Shown here: positions 44,808 through 56,491 of the stretch, in pieces
How the letters are laid out: each line of letters opens with the position of its first letter
Position numbering within the stretch: the stretch's first letter is position 1
NCBI GenBank assembly: GCA_013176395.1
Contig: JABMLP010000018.1
Coordinates: forward strand, 1,054,001 to 1,118,000
Reading direction: 5' to 3'
Origin: Venturia oleaginea
Taxonomy: Eukaryota > Ascomycota > Dothideomycetes > Venturiales > Venturiaceae
DNA: 64,000 bases
Translations under genes and position numbers: made by a program
The notes under the pieces: model-generated
What the model was told of the DNA's origin: nothing
What the model saw: only the letters and a program-made list of their open reading frames with translations
The model's database searches: none

Positions 44808-45962
44808 TTAGTTAAAATTCTTATGCGTAACATTCCACTTCTCAGAAACCATACTGCCAGCACTTGCAGCATCAGTCCACATCTTTTTCCCCGCCTGATC
44901 ACCACGGAAAAACCACTCAAAAAGTGCCACAGAAACCTTTCCGTACTTTCCACCCTGCTTCGTGAAAAAGGTGCCCATGTGCCCCGAATCAAGCGATGCC
45001 TTGAACGCCGGTAAACCCTCGGGCAACAGCCCATAATCAGCCTCACTGTTAGCGTACCCCGGATCCTGCGGTCCACCTTGGAAGTATGCGACACCAGCCT
45101 TAAGCTCTTTGAGGAGATACTTCTTCTTAGCATCAATGACACCACTGTTGTAGACACCGATGAGTTTGACGCGGTCGTTGTGGTAGGCGGTGGAGTAAGC
45201 TTCGAGACCACCACAACTTGAACCGGCAGTGATGAAGTTGTTGATATCGATGTTTCCGTATGCTGCCGCGTTGCCTTTGACGACCCAGTCGATGGCATCG
45301 TTCATATCCTTGATTTTGGCGAAGCCGGCTCCTGCTGCCATTTCTTTGGCATACACTTTTTCGCCATTGGGACCGGGAATGACGCCACCAGCTTCTTTGG
45401 GAAGGTCGAGAGATGGTGGGGCACCGCCTGGAGGACCATTAGCGATGGCGAGGTATCCGTGACTTGCTACCTCAGTGAGGAAGGCTGCATATGGTGTTCC
45501 AGAAGAAGTACATCCGCCATTTCCCCATATCAAAACGGGCATTTTGACATTGCTTGGCGGGGGTGTTTTGGGCTTGTAAATGGTATGATTGCCCAGTGTC
45601 GCTTCGGTGATAAAATGAGCGGGATAAGGACCAGAACCTGGATCGTAGAAATCCGCGATAGACATTTTGCCTTTTGGGTATTCGGGACCTGCCGGTACTA
45701 TTTTGGCGATTATGGCGTTGGCATCGACGCCAGAGGCCATATTGCTGAAGTAGCTGGAGAGACCGCTGGAACTGGCAAAAGAGGAGAGAGAAGAGCCGAG
45801 TGAGGAGAGCCAGGCCGGAGGTGATGGACTGAAACCCATGCCGAAGATTCCTCCCATGTCATCGTTTTGACCTGAGGTTGGTATTGTTGGGTTTGCTGCA
45901 GGTGCTTGTGGGTGAGCGAGTGCTGAGGCCGCACTGAGGGGAAGAAGGATTTGGACACGCAT
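44808..45962 (-). CDS. Secreted alpha/beta-hydrolase-fold protein
   Basis: A single exon encodes 384 aa. An N-terminal signal peptide (RVQILLPLSAASALA) precedes a Gly/Ser-rich segment. The hydrolase fold follows: the oxyanion-side strand MPVLIWGNGGCTSSG, then a nucleophile elbow AGSSCGG with Ser249 in G-S-S-C-G. A Cys beside the nucleophile recalls secreted serine esterases and polyester/lipase-like enzymes. The acid and His are likely in the C-terminal third (DSGHMGTF supplies a candidate His). It probably cleaves an ester outside the cell; the substrate is unknown. The start ATG directly heads the signal peptide. Confidence 0.82.
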   Translation of the reverse strand: MRVQILLPLSAASALAHPQAPAANPTIPTSGQNDDMGGIFGMGFSPSPPAWLSSLGSSLSSFASSSGLSSYFSNMASGVDANAIIAKIVPAGPEYPKGKMSIADFYDPGSGPYPAHFITEATLGNHTIYKPKTPPPSNVKMPVLIWGNGGCTSSGTPYAAFLTEVASHGYLAIANGPPGGAPPSLDLPKEAGGVIPGPNGEKVYAKEMAAGAGFAKIKDMNDAIDWVVKGNAAAYGNIDINNFITAGSSCGGLEAYSTAYHNDRVKLIGVYNSGVIDAKKKYLLKELKAGVAYFQGGPQDPGYANSEADYGLLPEGLPAFKASLDSGHMGTFFTKQGGKYGKVSVALFEWFFRGDQAGKKMWTDAASAGSMVSEKWNVTHKNFN

Positions 45963-47074
45963 GGTGAACGAATGTGATACGTAAAGGGGAGAAACTCAAA
46001 TGTATTCAAAAGGAAGGAATGCGACGGGAGCGAGTGTGATCGAAATCGTGCAAAGGCTGCAGTCTTTAAAGAATTGCGTAGACCGTCGGCTCAATCTAAG
46101 TGGTATCCCATAACGTATGACCCATCACACTTTCATTCATCTAGAGCATTTAAGCCTTCTCCTCATCAACATCATGTTGCTTTCCCGGGGCCGGGAAGTG
46201 AGATCTTAACCACGCGAATAGGTGGTCTGGTTCCCCGGATCTGCCCAGGGCACGCAGCCCATGCTGGCCTCTCTATACGCGAAACATAAGCATTAAACGA
46301 CAACAAGCGAAAATCTGAATCCATAGTCAAGAACTTTTATTCGACTTGTCGCTCGACTCGTGCATCCAAGTCAGTCATGGGCAATGTGTTCTTATTGAGG
46401 ATATTGCATGCTTACTACCAGAGCGATTCCGTTAATCCAGTGCCGCCAGGGTAGGATTGTCCCATGTTTGCCCTTTGGACATATCCGAAATATTCATGAT
46501 CCCTTTCGATTGGGGATCGCTATCGAAGCATCTCTGGCGGTTCGGATCTCACCAGGAATTTTTCGCCGTCGTCCTCGATGTCGAGGATCTCAAACGAACA
46601 GGGGCACCGCTTACCGGCAAGTAAGACTTAAGTCACGATATGGCGCTAGAATCGATATGAGTTTCTAAAATCCAGCAATTCTCCATGATCAAATTACTAG
46701 AAATTTGTTAAGATCTATCTCCATGTAGGCGATGGCTGCCTGAATGCCCGATGCCCCGTTTCCGACATACGTAAGCAGGGCTAAATCATTGAACGCATTG
46801 TTCTATAGTTCTGAGATTGTAATCTCCTTTTCATCATAAACACAAAGTCGAGCTGCATACGCGAACACGATATGACTGATTGTCACTCTTTCGTGCCCTG
46901 CACTTGAAATGGGCAATATGTACGTGACATGCCATTGCCTTCCCGGGAAAGGACAAGTCTCTTCTGGGCTGTGGAGTCGCGATCTCGCACTTCGGGAGAA
47001 CCCGATAGTGACTTTGAAGTCAGGACTGATGATTGCGATGTGAGATATCAGGCTTTGGGATGTGCTGCGCCGTG
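45963..47074. other. Intergenic, nothing recognised
   Basis: 1.1 kb without a convincing gene, between the hydrolase promoter and the 3' end of the YggS-family gene. Confidence 0.45.
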
Positions 47075-47965
47075 TCATTTCCCCGCCTCGGCATCGTTCT
47101 TGATTTTAGCATCCTTCCTTGGCGGCCTCTCTCCGAAGATGGTGCTGCCAATTCGCACCTCGGTGCTGCCCTGCCGTATGGCGCCCTCAAAATCCGAGCT
47201 CATGCCCATACTTAATTCCAAATCTTCGGCCTTCATTCCCAATTCTTTCGCCACACGATCTCGTTCTTCGCGCAATGTGATAAAATCCTCATTCTCAGTC
47301 TCTGCTGTTGTGGCTTTGGATCGAGCAATGGCGCCTATAGTCATCAATCCGCTCAAGTTTAAGGCCGGACAATTCTCAATGATGAAGGAACATAGAGAAG
47401 TCGTCTCAGCACCAGGCCGGACCCCAGCTTTGGAATCCTCGCCCGATGTGTTGACCTGGACTTTTACATCCAACCGCCTGCGGCTGTACCACGAATCTGC
47501 ATTGTCCGAGTCTTTTGCATCCAAGAAGCTTTGCCTCCCTTTGTCCAGTAAATTGGCCTTCTTCTCTGAATCCACACTGTCAACGCTGAACAGATTCGGA
47601 ATGTGGGCAGCCAAATTCTTTGCTTTTTTTGATTGAAGGGCGCCAATGAAATGCCATCTTATGCTGCGTGGCAACAGACCAGCCTTTTCCGTGAGCTCTT
47701 GAACGTAGTTTTCGCCGAAGTGGGTAAGGATTTCTTGCGAGAGCAGACTCGGTAGCGATGTCTGCGAGTGGAGGGCGAGGATGTCTGATGCAGGCTTCAA
47801 TTTGGAGACGAGTACCACGCGGACAGGGCGGTGTGAGGAGTTGGCGGCTGTGACGCGGACGACGACGGATGAGAGGTTGTTCAGCAATTGGGAAGCTCGC
47901 TGTGGATTGATGTTCATGTCTTCTTCCGTCATGATAGATGGTTGATTCATGCTCGAGTAAGTCAT
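47075..47965 (-). CDS. YggS/PLPBP-family pyridoxal phosphate homeostasis protein
   Basis: A single exon encodes 296 aa. The protein is a one-domain PLP-binding TIM-barrel protein that balances free PLP and affects amino-acid metabolism; it is not known as an enzyme. The PLP Lys is K55 in VVLVSKLKP. Further family signatures are FGENYVQELTEK, IRWHFIGALQSKKAKN, VKVQVNTSGEDSKAG, LSGLMTIGA, ELSMGMSSDFEGAI and VRIGSTIFGER. The first ATG is used; a shorter N-terminus from later Met codons is possible since conservation begins near residue 18. It is divergent from the histidine kinase. Confidence 0.93.
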   Translation of the reverse strand: MTYSSMNQPSIMTEEDMNINPQRASQLLNNLSSVVVRVTAANSSHRPVRVVLVSKLKPASDILALHSQTSLPSLLSQEILTHFGENYVQELTEKAGLLPRSIRWHFIGALQSKKAKNLAAHIPNLFSVDSVDSEKKANLLDKGRQSFLDAKDSDNADSWYSRRRLDVKVQVNTSGEDSKAGVRPGAETTSLCSFIIENCPALNLSGLMTIGAIARSKATTAETENEDFITLREERDRVAKELGMKAEDLELSMGMSSDFEGAIRQGSTEVRIGSTIFGERPPRKDAKIKNDAEAGK

Positions 47966-48298
47966 GGTGAGATGATTTCGAGATGCCTTGCTAAGCTCGA
48001 GTCATGTTCTACTCGTTCCGCTTCCTCTTTTCGCACCCATAGGCTTCCTCTGTTCGCACCCGTAGTACTCCCTTCGCATTCGTACATAGACTTGCGTACA
48101 CGTACGGCGTGAAGACGTAACGGCACTGCAGCTTCAATTAGCATACCATACCTGGTGGTCGTCCCTTCACATCGACCATGTTTACTCTTGCAAGTGAAAA
48201 GCTGCCTCAACCTATCGACTTGTACAATCCACACTCATCTTGCCCTACTCTTATACTACATTTCTAACAGTAATCAAGCAGAACGCCCTATCAGCTCA
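47966..48298. promoter_or_regulatory. Shared divergent promoter region (PLPBP gene / histidine kinase)
   Basis: 333 bp separate the two start codons. No specific site is identified. The kinase frame is open upstream of 48299 back to 48155, so an earlier start cannot be ruled out. Confidence 0.4.
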
Positions 48299-51200
48299 AT
48301 GCTGCCTTCCCTCACTTCCTACTTCAACGCTGATCCTTTGCCATCTTTCATCATTCCCATCGACGTTGAGAAGCCCGTCAACTTCCACTTGTACGTTTGC
48401 AACGACGCCTTCAATAACGATTTCGGCCTACGGCTGCTCCTGCACAGTGATGAAAAGCTGGCGAAGCTCTTTCGCGCTTGGTGTCAGACTGTCAGCCATT
48501 GGCGGGACGTTTACGAGTTTGCAGATCGTTCGTGGACTGCCTTCAAGATAGAGAACAAGTGGAAAGCGATACGCATGTCGCCATGGCCCCCATTGGGACA
48601 GATAACGGGAGGGGTAATGCCTTCACCAAGTGGGTCTTCTTTGACTTCAGGTTCCATGGACCTTTTACAAGAGAAGCTTAGAGACGCAAATATATCTATT
48701 GCAAAGCTCGACAGTCTACAGCAGAGGTTGGACATGTCACAGGTTGGGACATTTGAATACGATCCGAGTGGACAGCTAATCAGAGCAAACGTGGGCGACT
48801 CATAGTCGTTCTCATTACGAATCAGCTAACAAAAAAAAGGACGCCTACTATGAAATGAGCGGCCATCCAAAAGCTGCCGACGGCCATGTGGATCTTTCTT
48901 TTATGGACCTGGTGCACCCAAATGACGCGGAACTGGTTATGTCGAAGTGGAATATTCTTGTGCAAGGCAATTCGGTGTACTTCGAAATCCGTTGGAAGAG
49001 ACCGAACACGGAATCTTCCCAACCCGCGGGAACCGATAGATCATTGAGCCCTGAATATTATGACGCTTTGTGGATAATTACTGCCTGTGTCCCCATAATG
49101 GACGATACCGGCAGTCTAGTTTGTATCTCGGGCAACACTGTCGACATAAGCGTGGGTACAATTGCTTCCAGAGATTACACTACATTGCTAACGTAGCGAT
49201 AGGCACAGAAGAGGGTCCAAATAGAAGCTACACGCCGGGTACAAGCCCTTGAGCGCGCGAAGGAAAGCGAACAACGGTTCACGCATTTTGCAGAGCTTGG
49301 TGAGAAATCCAACTGCGTTCGCCTCACGTCGCTAATGTTGATCGTGGAGCGCCTATTGGCATCTATATCTTTGATGGAAACCAGGTAATGCAAGCTTTCT
49401 TTTTGGTTAGAAATGAACAGCACTCTAACAACCGTGCAAGAGACTCGCCTATTGCAATGAAAAATTCTTCGAAATTACTGGCCATCCCCCAGCCCCATTC
49501 GAGGATATTGACTGGACCAATTTCATGCATCCAGAAGACGTTCAGAAAGGGTCCGAGGCATGGAGAATTCCTCTCGAGGAAAAATCGCGATCAGTAGCGG
49601 AATGGAGGACACGGAATTCGTGGTGCAATGCTGAAGGCATTCAGAGACAGTGTTGGGTTGAAGCCATTGCTATACCGGAGCTCGACTCGAAAGGCAATGT
49701 TACGCGGGTTTTTGGAATAGTGAACGATATAACGCGACATAAGGATATGGAGGATTTGCAACGAACACGAATAGAGGAGGCTATTGAGGCCAAGCTGCAG
49801 AAAGAGAAGTATTGGATTTCCATAACCCTTATGCAATATATAACTAACGCAACGTAGTTTTATAGACGTTACATCTCACGAGGTCACCAAGCTTGGATAT
49901 GATTACAGCATCATCTGCTAACATGCGCAACCAGATGAGAAATCCGCTGTCTGCAGTGCTACAATGTGCCGATGCTGTTCTCTCATCCCTGAAGCAGATA
50001 GAGACATTTTCTCGTTGGCACGGTTTCCCACCCGCTACACGGCACATTCTGGAAGCGATCAGGGACGAGACGCGGAGCTGTATGGATTCTGCGCAGACCA
50101 TCACCACTTGCAGTCTGCACCAGAAAAATGTGATCGACGATGTGCTCACCCTTTCCAAGCTGGACAGCAACATGATTTCGATCGTCCCCAGTCAATCGCA
50201 GCCCGTGGAGGTGGTTCAAAGTACTATGAAAATGTTCGAAATGGAATGTCTCAAAGAAGGCATTCAGCTCAGCTTTGTGCAAGACCGGTCGCTACAAGAC
50301 CTGGGCGCGGATTGGCTCATGTTTGATCCTTTAAGGTTCAACCAGGTTAGACCTTTCCCATTTACTAGCTCTGTCTTATCGCTGACTTTGCCAGGTCCTC
50401 ATCAACTTGCTCACAAATGCAGTGAGTCTCCAGCTCTTCCAGCAGTCGATTCATGATTGACTGATGCAAATGGTAGATCAAATTCACTCGCGGGCGACCT
50501 GTAAGAGAGATTCTCGTCACTGTGGGTGTAGATCCAGAACGTCCAAACGATCACTGGAGCGACAATATCAAGTTTGCAGAACACAAGACAATACCTCAGG
50601 ACTTGTTTGATGATGCTGATTGGGGTTCTGGTCGAGAAGTCTTTCTTTGGGTCACAGTGAAAGACACAGGATGTGGACTCACGGCCAAAGAGCAAGACCG
50701 TTTGTTCAAGAAATTCACTCAGGCCAGCCCCCGCACCCACGTTGTCTACGGCGGATCCGGGCTCGGATTATTCATTTCAAAGTGAGTCTTCGTACATTTG
50801 TTGAAGCGTCACACTTACCATATGTTTTTCAGGTCATTGACTGAAATGAGTAACGGAAATATTGGAGTATCATCTGAGCCGGACGTTGGGTCTGAGTTTT
50901 CTTTTTTCATGGGCATGCGAACAATAACACTTTCATCAGAGGTTCCACCTGAATCGTCCACGGACTCGCAATATTCTGCAGAATCTTCTTCAAACCCAGT
51001 AACTGTTTTGATTGTCGAAGATAACTTGGTAAATGTACTGTTCTCCTCACTGCCCTGCGTTTTATCGTGGAGATTCACTGACAAAGTGTAGCAAAAAGTA
51101 CTTTCGAAACAGCTTGATAGGGCTGGCTATGTTGTTCATATTGCTGGTCACGGTGAAGAAGCTCTGTCCTTTTTACGCACAACGAAATTCTGGCATGGCG

Positions 51201-51520
51201 AAACCGCAACTGGTATGGAACTTTCGGTTGTTCTTATGGATATCGAGATGCCTGGTACGTTGACTGAGCGTCGCTAACGCTAATATTCGACAGTACTTAC
51301 GGAAACAGTTATGGACGGTCTGGAATGCGCCCGAGAAATTCGAGAACTGCAAAAGTCTGGCGAGATTGTGTCGCACGTGCCTATCATGGCGGTGTCAGCC
51401 AATGCCAGAAGTGAGCAGATGATGATCGCAAGGGAGGCTGGAATGGATGATGCTATAGCGAAACCTTTTCGCATTGCAGAGTTGTTGCCTAAGATTGAGA
51501 TGTTGGCTAGACGCTGGTGA
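48299..51520 (+). CDS. Hybrid histidine kinase (PAS-PAS-HisKA-HATPase-receiver)
   Basis: Twelve exons: 48299..48790, 48840..49151, 49203..49299, 49350..49384, 49441..49808, 49858..49882, 49935..50345, 50395..50421, 50477..50781, 50833..51034, 51092..51254, 51309..51520. They join in one frame to 882 aa, with introns of 49-57 nt. PAS-like domains lie near 150-260 and 290-420 (VGTFEYDPSGQLIRAND; APIGIYIFDGNQRLAYCN). The dimerisation/phosphoacceptor helix has His442 in VTSHEMRNPLSA. The ATPase domain has NQVLINLLTNA, KDTGCGL and GGSGLGLFISK. The receiver has EDNLVNQKVL, Asp808 in VLMDIEMPVMDG, and the distal Lys in AIAKPF. It should autophosphorylate on a signal and feed an Ypd1-type relay; the signal is unknown. 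No transmembrane segment is seen. Confidence 0.9.
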
Positions 51521-52140
51521 CAATTACCTGAGGTGGATTGGAATTGTAAATCGCGACAAACCGGTGGCCATCGTATCTATGCCCTAGATTAATTGATTTC
51601 ACACGCTGGAGCCAATTCATAGATTTGAGTTCTTCATAAGTGTTGATTGACCTCCGCTTCACGAATAAGGGACAATCCAACCTATTATAGCATTCACAGT
51701 GGGGTTCCCAATTCTCTACCCTTCGACAGCACCTGAAATCCGAATCAACATCTTCGATTCGAGATTGATTGCGGTGAACTCCTGATGAAGTTTTGAGATG
51801 AAACTGCCAGGAAAATATCGATGTCAATATCGCGCTAAAGGAGTTAAAACCAACGATATGTTTGGCTTCCAGACAATTAGAAACAGGTTAGTGAGTTGAA
51901 CGCCTCGCTACGCTGTGATGAACGAAATACTTTTGTTTATGAACAACCAACACCACGAGATTCTTCGCTCCTCTCATCACGCTTCTTGTACTCGTATAGT
52001 AGCACTCCTGATATTGCGCGCCCAGAAAAGTCGTGCTGCTTTGGATAAAAAGCCCAAGATTTCAGCATCCAGCTCGTCCTATCATAATTGACCTTGAGCT
52101 ACACGCTACACATCCTCTTACACTCTCCTTTACATAAACC
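51521..52140. other. Intergenic, convergent gene ends
   Basis: The kinase (plus) and the macro-domain gene (minus) end toward each other here. Nothing else is recognised. Confidence 0.5.
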
Positions 52141-52989
52141 TCATAGCTCCACCGACCCATCGGTCGAATCAGCAATCTCACCATAAACATCCGCCCACTG
52201 CAAATGCCCCCACTTCTCAGGCTGCTCCACAGCTTCCACCCAATATTTCATGGCTAACACGCATTGCGCGGCCCACCTCGCCTCACTGACTCTTCCAACA
52301 CCAGTCGCGAGAGGTGTCATAAGGATACTCTCAATCCGGGACCCAGCATCAGGAGCACTCCGATTATGATGATCAATGGCACAAAGCATAGCCCACACAC
52401 AATCAACAACAACCTCCTTATCCCACCTCACCTCCCTCGGAACACGGATCGTAGGACACACCAGAACAAATTTACAACCGTGTTTATGCTCTTTCCCTTC
52501 TTCCTCTTCCCCTACCACCCCTTCCTTCCTACGTGTCTTCGCAAGCTCAAACCAACCCTCATCCCTCCCCACCCCAATAACAGTACAACTCCCCACAGGC
52601 GCATACCCCCTCCACCGTCCATACAACACCCTCTGCACCTCCCGCGTAACCCACTGATACACCCTCCCACTGACATCCATGGGATTAGGACTCAACAACA
52701 CACTGATCGCATCATCGAACGCTCCATCCATGAATGCGTAGCTATTAGCTGGGGAAACGATGGCGTCGAATTTCTCGGTCGGAGGGAGAAGGGCGAGATA
52801 ACAGTTTTGTATGTTTATTGTTGTTTTGGAGTGGAGGGTGAGGAAGTACTTTGTTACTGCGTCTTGGAAGGCTTGGGCGTCGCGTTGGAAGCGGCAGAGG
52901 AGGGTTATGCTTGGGAGTTTGGCGCTGGTCTTGGTCGTGGTCTGGTCTTGGTTGTGGATGCCATTGTTGTTATTATTGTCGATACTCAT
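52141..52989 (-). CDS. Macro-domain-like protein
   Basis: A single exon encodes 282 aa. After an Asn-rich N-terminus (about 25 residues) comes a macro-domain-like fold: the strand/loop FDAIVSPANSYAFMDGAFDDAI matches the ADP-ribose-binding 'NAAN...GGG' region, in the variant form SPANSYAFMDG. Later segments GYAPVGSCTVI and ILMTPLATGVGRV match the second phosphate loop (TGVGR for the usual GxxxG). Macro domains bind or hydrolyse ADP-ribose derivatives; enzyme activity here is unproven. An acidic, low-complexity insert (EEEEGKEHKHG) sits in the middle. No signal peptide is seen, so it is probably cytosolic or nuclear. Confidence 0.76.
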   Translation of the reverse strand: MSIDNNNNNGIHNQDQTTTKTSAKLPSITLLCRFQRDAQAFQDAVTKYFLTLHSKTTINIQNCYLALLPPTEKFDAIVSPANSYAFMDGAFDDAISVLLSPNPMDVSGRVYQWVTREVQRVLYGRWRGYAPVGSCTVIGVGRDEGWFELAKTRRKEGVVGEEEEGKEHKHGCKFVLVCPTIRVPREVRWDKEVVVDCVWAMLCAIDHHNRSAPDAGSRIESILMTPLATGVGRVSEARWAAQCVLAMKYWVEAVEQPEKWGHLQWADVYGEIADSTDGSVEL

Positions 52990-54235
52990 GTTTTTCTTGC
53001 CGCGGCGCTGATGGAATAGGTAGAATAAAGAAGAGATTATGGTTCGGCTGATGATCGTTTTATGTTGCCTTTTCTGGGGCTACTTGTATGATTCCACTTC
53101 ACGGTTGAGGGACCCTTTCGATTACAGGCCTTTTCAATGGCCGGTGCCTGGAGGCGTTGTGTTGTAGGTGGTGGGGTCTAGGCTGCAAGATGCAGATGCA
53201 GGGACAAAAATGCAATGCCACCGTACAAAGGGCATAACAGTCATTCAAACATGGCCTTGACTCGCTAATAAAATGTCCAAGGAGATACATTATATTCGAT
53301 AGTAGCGTAGAAACAATCCTCTTCCCAATCCCACCGCGCAGGCGAAAGTAAGGATGAGAAAAGGCCCCACAAGTCAAGAGCTCCCTTGCGGAAGCCGACG
53401 AGCGAGTGATGTTCAAGTTCAGTACCATACAAATATCAAGGGATATTTGGTATTGTCTGAAGAGAAAATGGAGTGGCAATTTTCCACAGTCATTCTCTCA
53501 AGTGTCCTCAGATTTGCCCTCAGATGTCCACAGTTTGCTGGAAGTTAGTCATGAAGCCTATAGTATTGCAGGCAAGCGATGGATCGAGTCAAAGGAGCGT
53601 TGTAAAAGAGCACACTGTTCCTTCGACCATAATCACAGGTGATAGCACATTGCTAGTCCAGCAGCCCAAGCGAGGCTGTCCTTGACTGCGGCGCTTCAGG
53701 AAAAGTGTCAGTAGGGTCGACTTTGTTTACAGTCTGTGGACGTATATTGTTACACTAGTGTATACGATTGAAGGACTCGGGAAGACCCTAAATCAGTGTT
53801 AAGACATGTTACAGCAGAATCAAGCTCTTGGGGTGAGGACGTGATACAATGCAATATCAGACAAACCTGATCAGTCACGGCTCCCAGCTGACGTGAATCA
53901 GAGGCCGCATGTTGCATCCATCATTACCTTACCAGACATCGTCTGCGCCATTCTGTGAAAAGTCAGCTTGAATAGAGAACACAGATGCGCTGTGACTGAC
54001 CATGGAATTCCTACGAGCATTGGGATGCCACTACAATAAAACAACAAGAAATCAAAAGCTGCCATCCGCTGTTCATACAGGGTATATCCGTTGTTAGTAG
54101 TTGTGCCGCCCAAACGCCTTCCCCAAGGACAAGGCCCACTCCCAACCGCGGTGAAGTGTGACTTGTGTCCGAGTCGTGGTACAAACCCGTAAGAACACCA
54201 TTCAAAACGATGCAAATTGTCAACGCGAAGCTCGA
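52990..54235. other. Intergenic, nothing recognised
   Basis: 1.2 kb including the macro-gene promoter and the 3' flank of the poly(A) polymerase gene. No open frame here carries a recognisable motif. Confidence 0.45.
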
Positions 54236-56397
54236 TCAGGAGAAGTATCCTTGCACTTGCATTCGATCGTAGACCTCCTGGAGCTGCTCCCGCTGATCGA
54301 CGAAGGACTGGTAATTACCACCGAAGATAGGATGAAGGATACTTCGGCCCTTGCGTATAGTTGGTCCAGCATGACCAAGGAGCTCCATGAGATCTCTGAG
54401 GATATGGTACGCCTCGTAAAACATGTCTGCAATTAGCTCAGCCTGAGACGATCCGCCGGACACGTCATTATCTGCATTGTGGGGGTCATGAATGAGCCAC
54501 TTGGCTCTTCCGTAGCTCTTGTTGTACACATTCTGAGAAAAATTAGTATGGACCTTGTTATACATTGTTATTTGTGTGTCCGAGGCTCTTCACGTACCTT
54601 TGGGATGTACTTGGGCGGATTGACGCTAATACCAAGGGATGTCATATTGAAGTCACTTCCATATAACTTGAGGAAGCGTAATAACAAAGCACCAAGAGTT
54701 GGCGGATTTCCGCTCTGGATGTCAGGCGAGTGTTGAAGCATGCTGACGACAAGACACGCGACAGAAAATCCACCAAGACCACCGGTATGCACCTCGTTGA
54801 GGTCTCGCATCAAAAGGAACTGTTTGATCAGTGTGACCAGCACCGTGAATTGGGGATATTGTGCTTTCCACGCATCGAAGCTTGAGAGTGCAGTTATGCC
54901 GGTGATGTTCTCGAAAGATATATCAACCTTCAAGCCGGTCAACCGATCCACGAACTTAACGATGGGGACCTTTGCTTTGGCGATAACCTGAGAGCCATAG
55001 TCGGCTGTGATGCCGGCCTTACGCAAAGATGCCAGAACCCTGTTCAGTTGTTTAAAGCTTGGGTGAAAATCTGGAATGCCTGTTTGCTGGTAACGACGAG
55101 AGATAAAAACGAGATCCATATCAGCTGTGGGAAGATATATGCCATAAGCGTAAGAGCCAAAGGCGCGAAGATCGAAATCTGGGTAGTCCCTGCTCAAGGC
55201 ACGGGCAATACGATCAACACAGTTCTTGCGAATAGCGTGTTCGTATTCCGTTGGTTTGACAAAATCATAGAAGTCGCAGATCTCCTTGTGAAGCCAGACA
55301 GCGGTAGACTTGAGGTCCGAGTGGTCCTCCCTGAGCCATGGAACTGCATGCTCATATCTGTTCTCAACCCAGTCTCGCGCCAGGTCATTGACTGTGTTGT
55401 TGCGTTTCCGCTTCGTATCATGCTGCTTGTAGGAAGTATCTCGTTGTTGAGGTCGATTGACAGCCTCGTGGTTGGTTTTGGGCGGCCAAGTGTCAGTTTC
55501 GCGTCGGACGTCGACGTTTGGGGTCGGGCGGACACCTGTAGCAGCCGGTGTATTTGCCAGAAGTGGGTGGAAGTTGGTAAGATGGCTGAATGGGGGGACC
55601 GAATTGGAGGCGGCTGAGGCCTGGACGGGAGCTTGTATTTCAACAATGTCAGAGCTGTCGTCACTCGAGATTGAAATGTGATCTTCTTCGTCCTCGTCCA
55701 TGGCGAAAGAGATGAAATCGTCGTTCTGCGCAACAGCATTTGTGGCGTCTTCCTTGTCCTTTTCGGCAGTGATCTTAGCCTTTCTGATGAGCTCAACGAC
55801 ATCCTTCTTCTTTGCGTTTGCGTCCTCAAGAACGGGTGGAAGTGAGTAGTAGGGATCTGGATTGGACCATTTTGGTTTTTCGTCGCCATCGGCCTCGACT
55901 TGCGCTGTCCTGATGCGTTTCTTGGAGGGTCCTTCTTCAGAGTCATCTTGCTTCTCACTTTCTTCTTGGATCTCTGAGTCAGACTCTTCTTGATCTGGGT
56001 TGAATATTAGTGCGCCTTGTGTCATTCCCTCCAGGCGTTCTGGAGTGATGTCGCGATCCATGCCAGTATTTAGAATTTTTCGCTCGTTCGCAGCTTTCGA
56101 TCCTCTAGGCTGCCATCTGGCTCCGCGGCCACCGCGATTGCCTGGACCAGTCCTGTTCCTATTTTGATTTCTGTTGGGACGATTGTGCTCGGCTCGTGGC
56201 CCGGTCGGCCACTGGGTCTGGTGGGATTCATTGCGAAAGCTGAAATCGCCACGGCCATGGTTGGAGACACTGTAATGGTCGGCTCGTGAATTGCTGGCGC
56301 CAAAGCGATACATGTCGTCGCGGCGCGGAGAAGGTGAGCGAGGACGTGGTTGGTAGGAGTCGCCATTATAGCGGCTGCCGCGATAAGAATCTGTCAT
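54236..56397 (-). CDS. Trf4/5-type non-canonical poly(A) polymerase
   Basis: Exons are 54598..56397 and 54236..54532; the intron 54533..54597 has GTACGT, CTAAT and CTCAG. The product is 698 aa. In yeast the Trf4/5 proteins are the catalytic subunit of TRAMP, which adds short A tails to nuclear RNAs for exosome decay. The first ~300 residues are Arg/Gly/Ser-rich and acidic, likely disordered and RNA-binding. The nucleotidyltransferase core follows: WLHKEICDFYDFVKPTEYE, then FGSYAYGIYLPTADMDL with catalytic Asp426 and Asp428, and Asp492 in LKVDISFEN. The PAP-associated region includes FLLMRDLNEVHTGGLGGFSV and LGALLLRFLKLYG. A 5'-UTR intron is likely at 56422..56491 (GTGAGT, CTAAC, TTTCAG). No lesion is seen. 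Confidence 0.94.
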
Positions 56398-56491
56398 GAT
56401 GTCAGATGAGTGGTGTTTCGTCTGAAAGTGATGGCTAGAGATGGTTAGTCAGAAGACGGATTTCGCAATGGGGCGAACTGATTTTACTCAC

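Noticed and set aside
53099..53685. Short overlapping frames between the macro and poly(A) polymerase genes
   Set aside because: No motifs, no consistent exon joining, both strands open.
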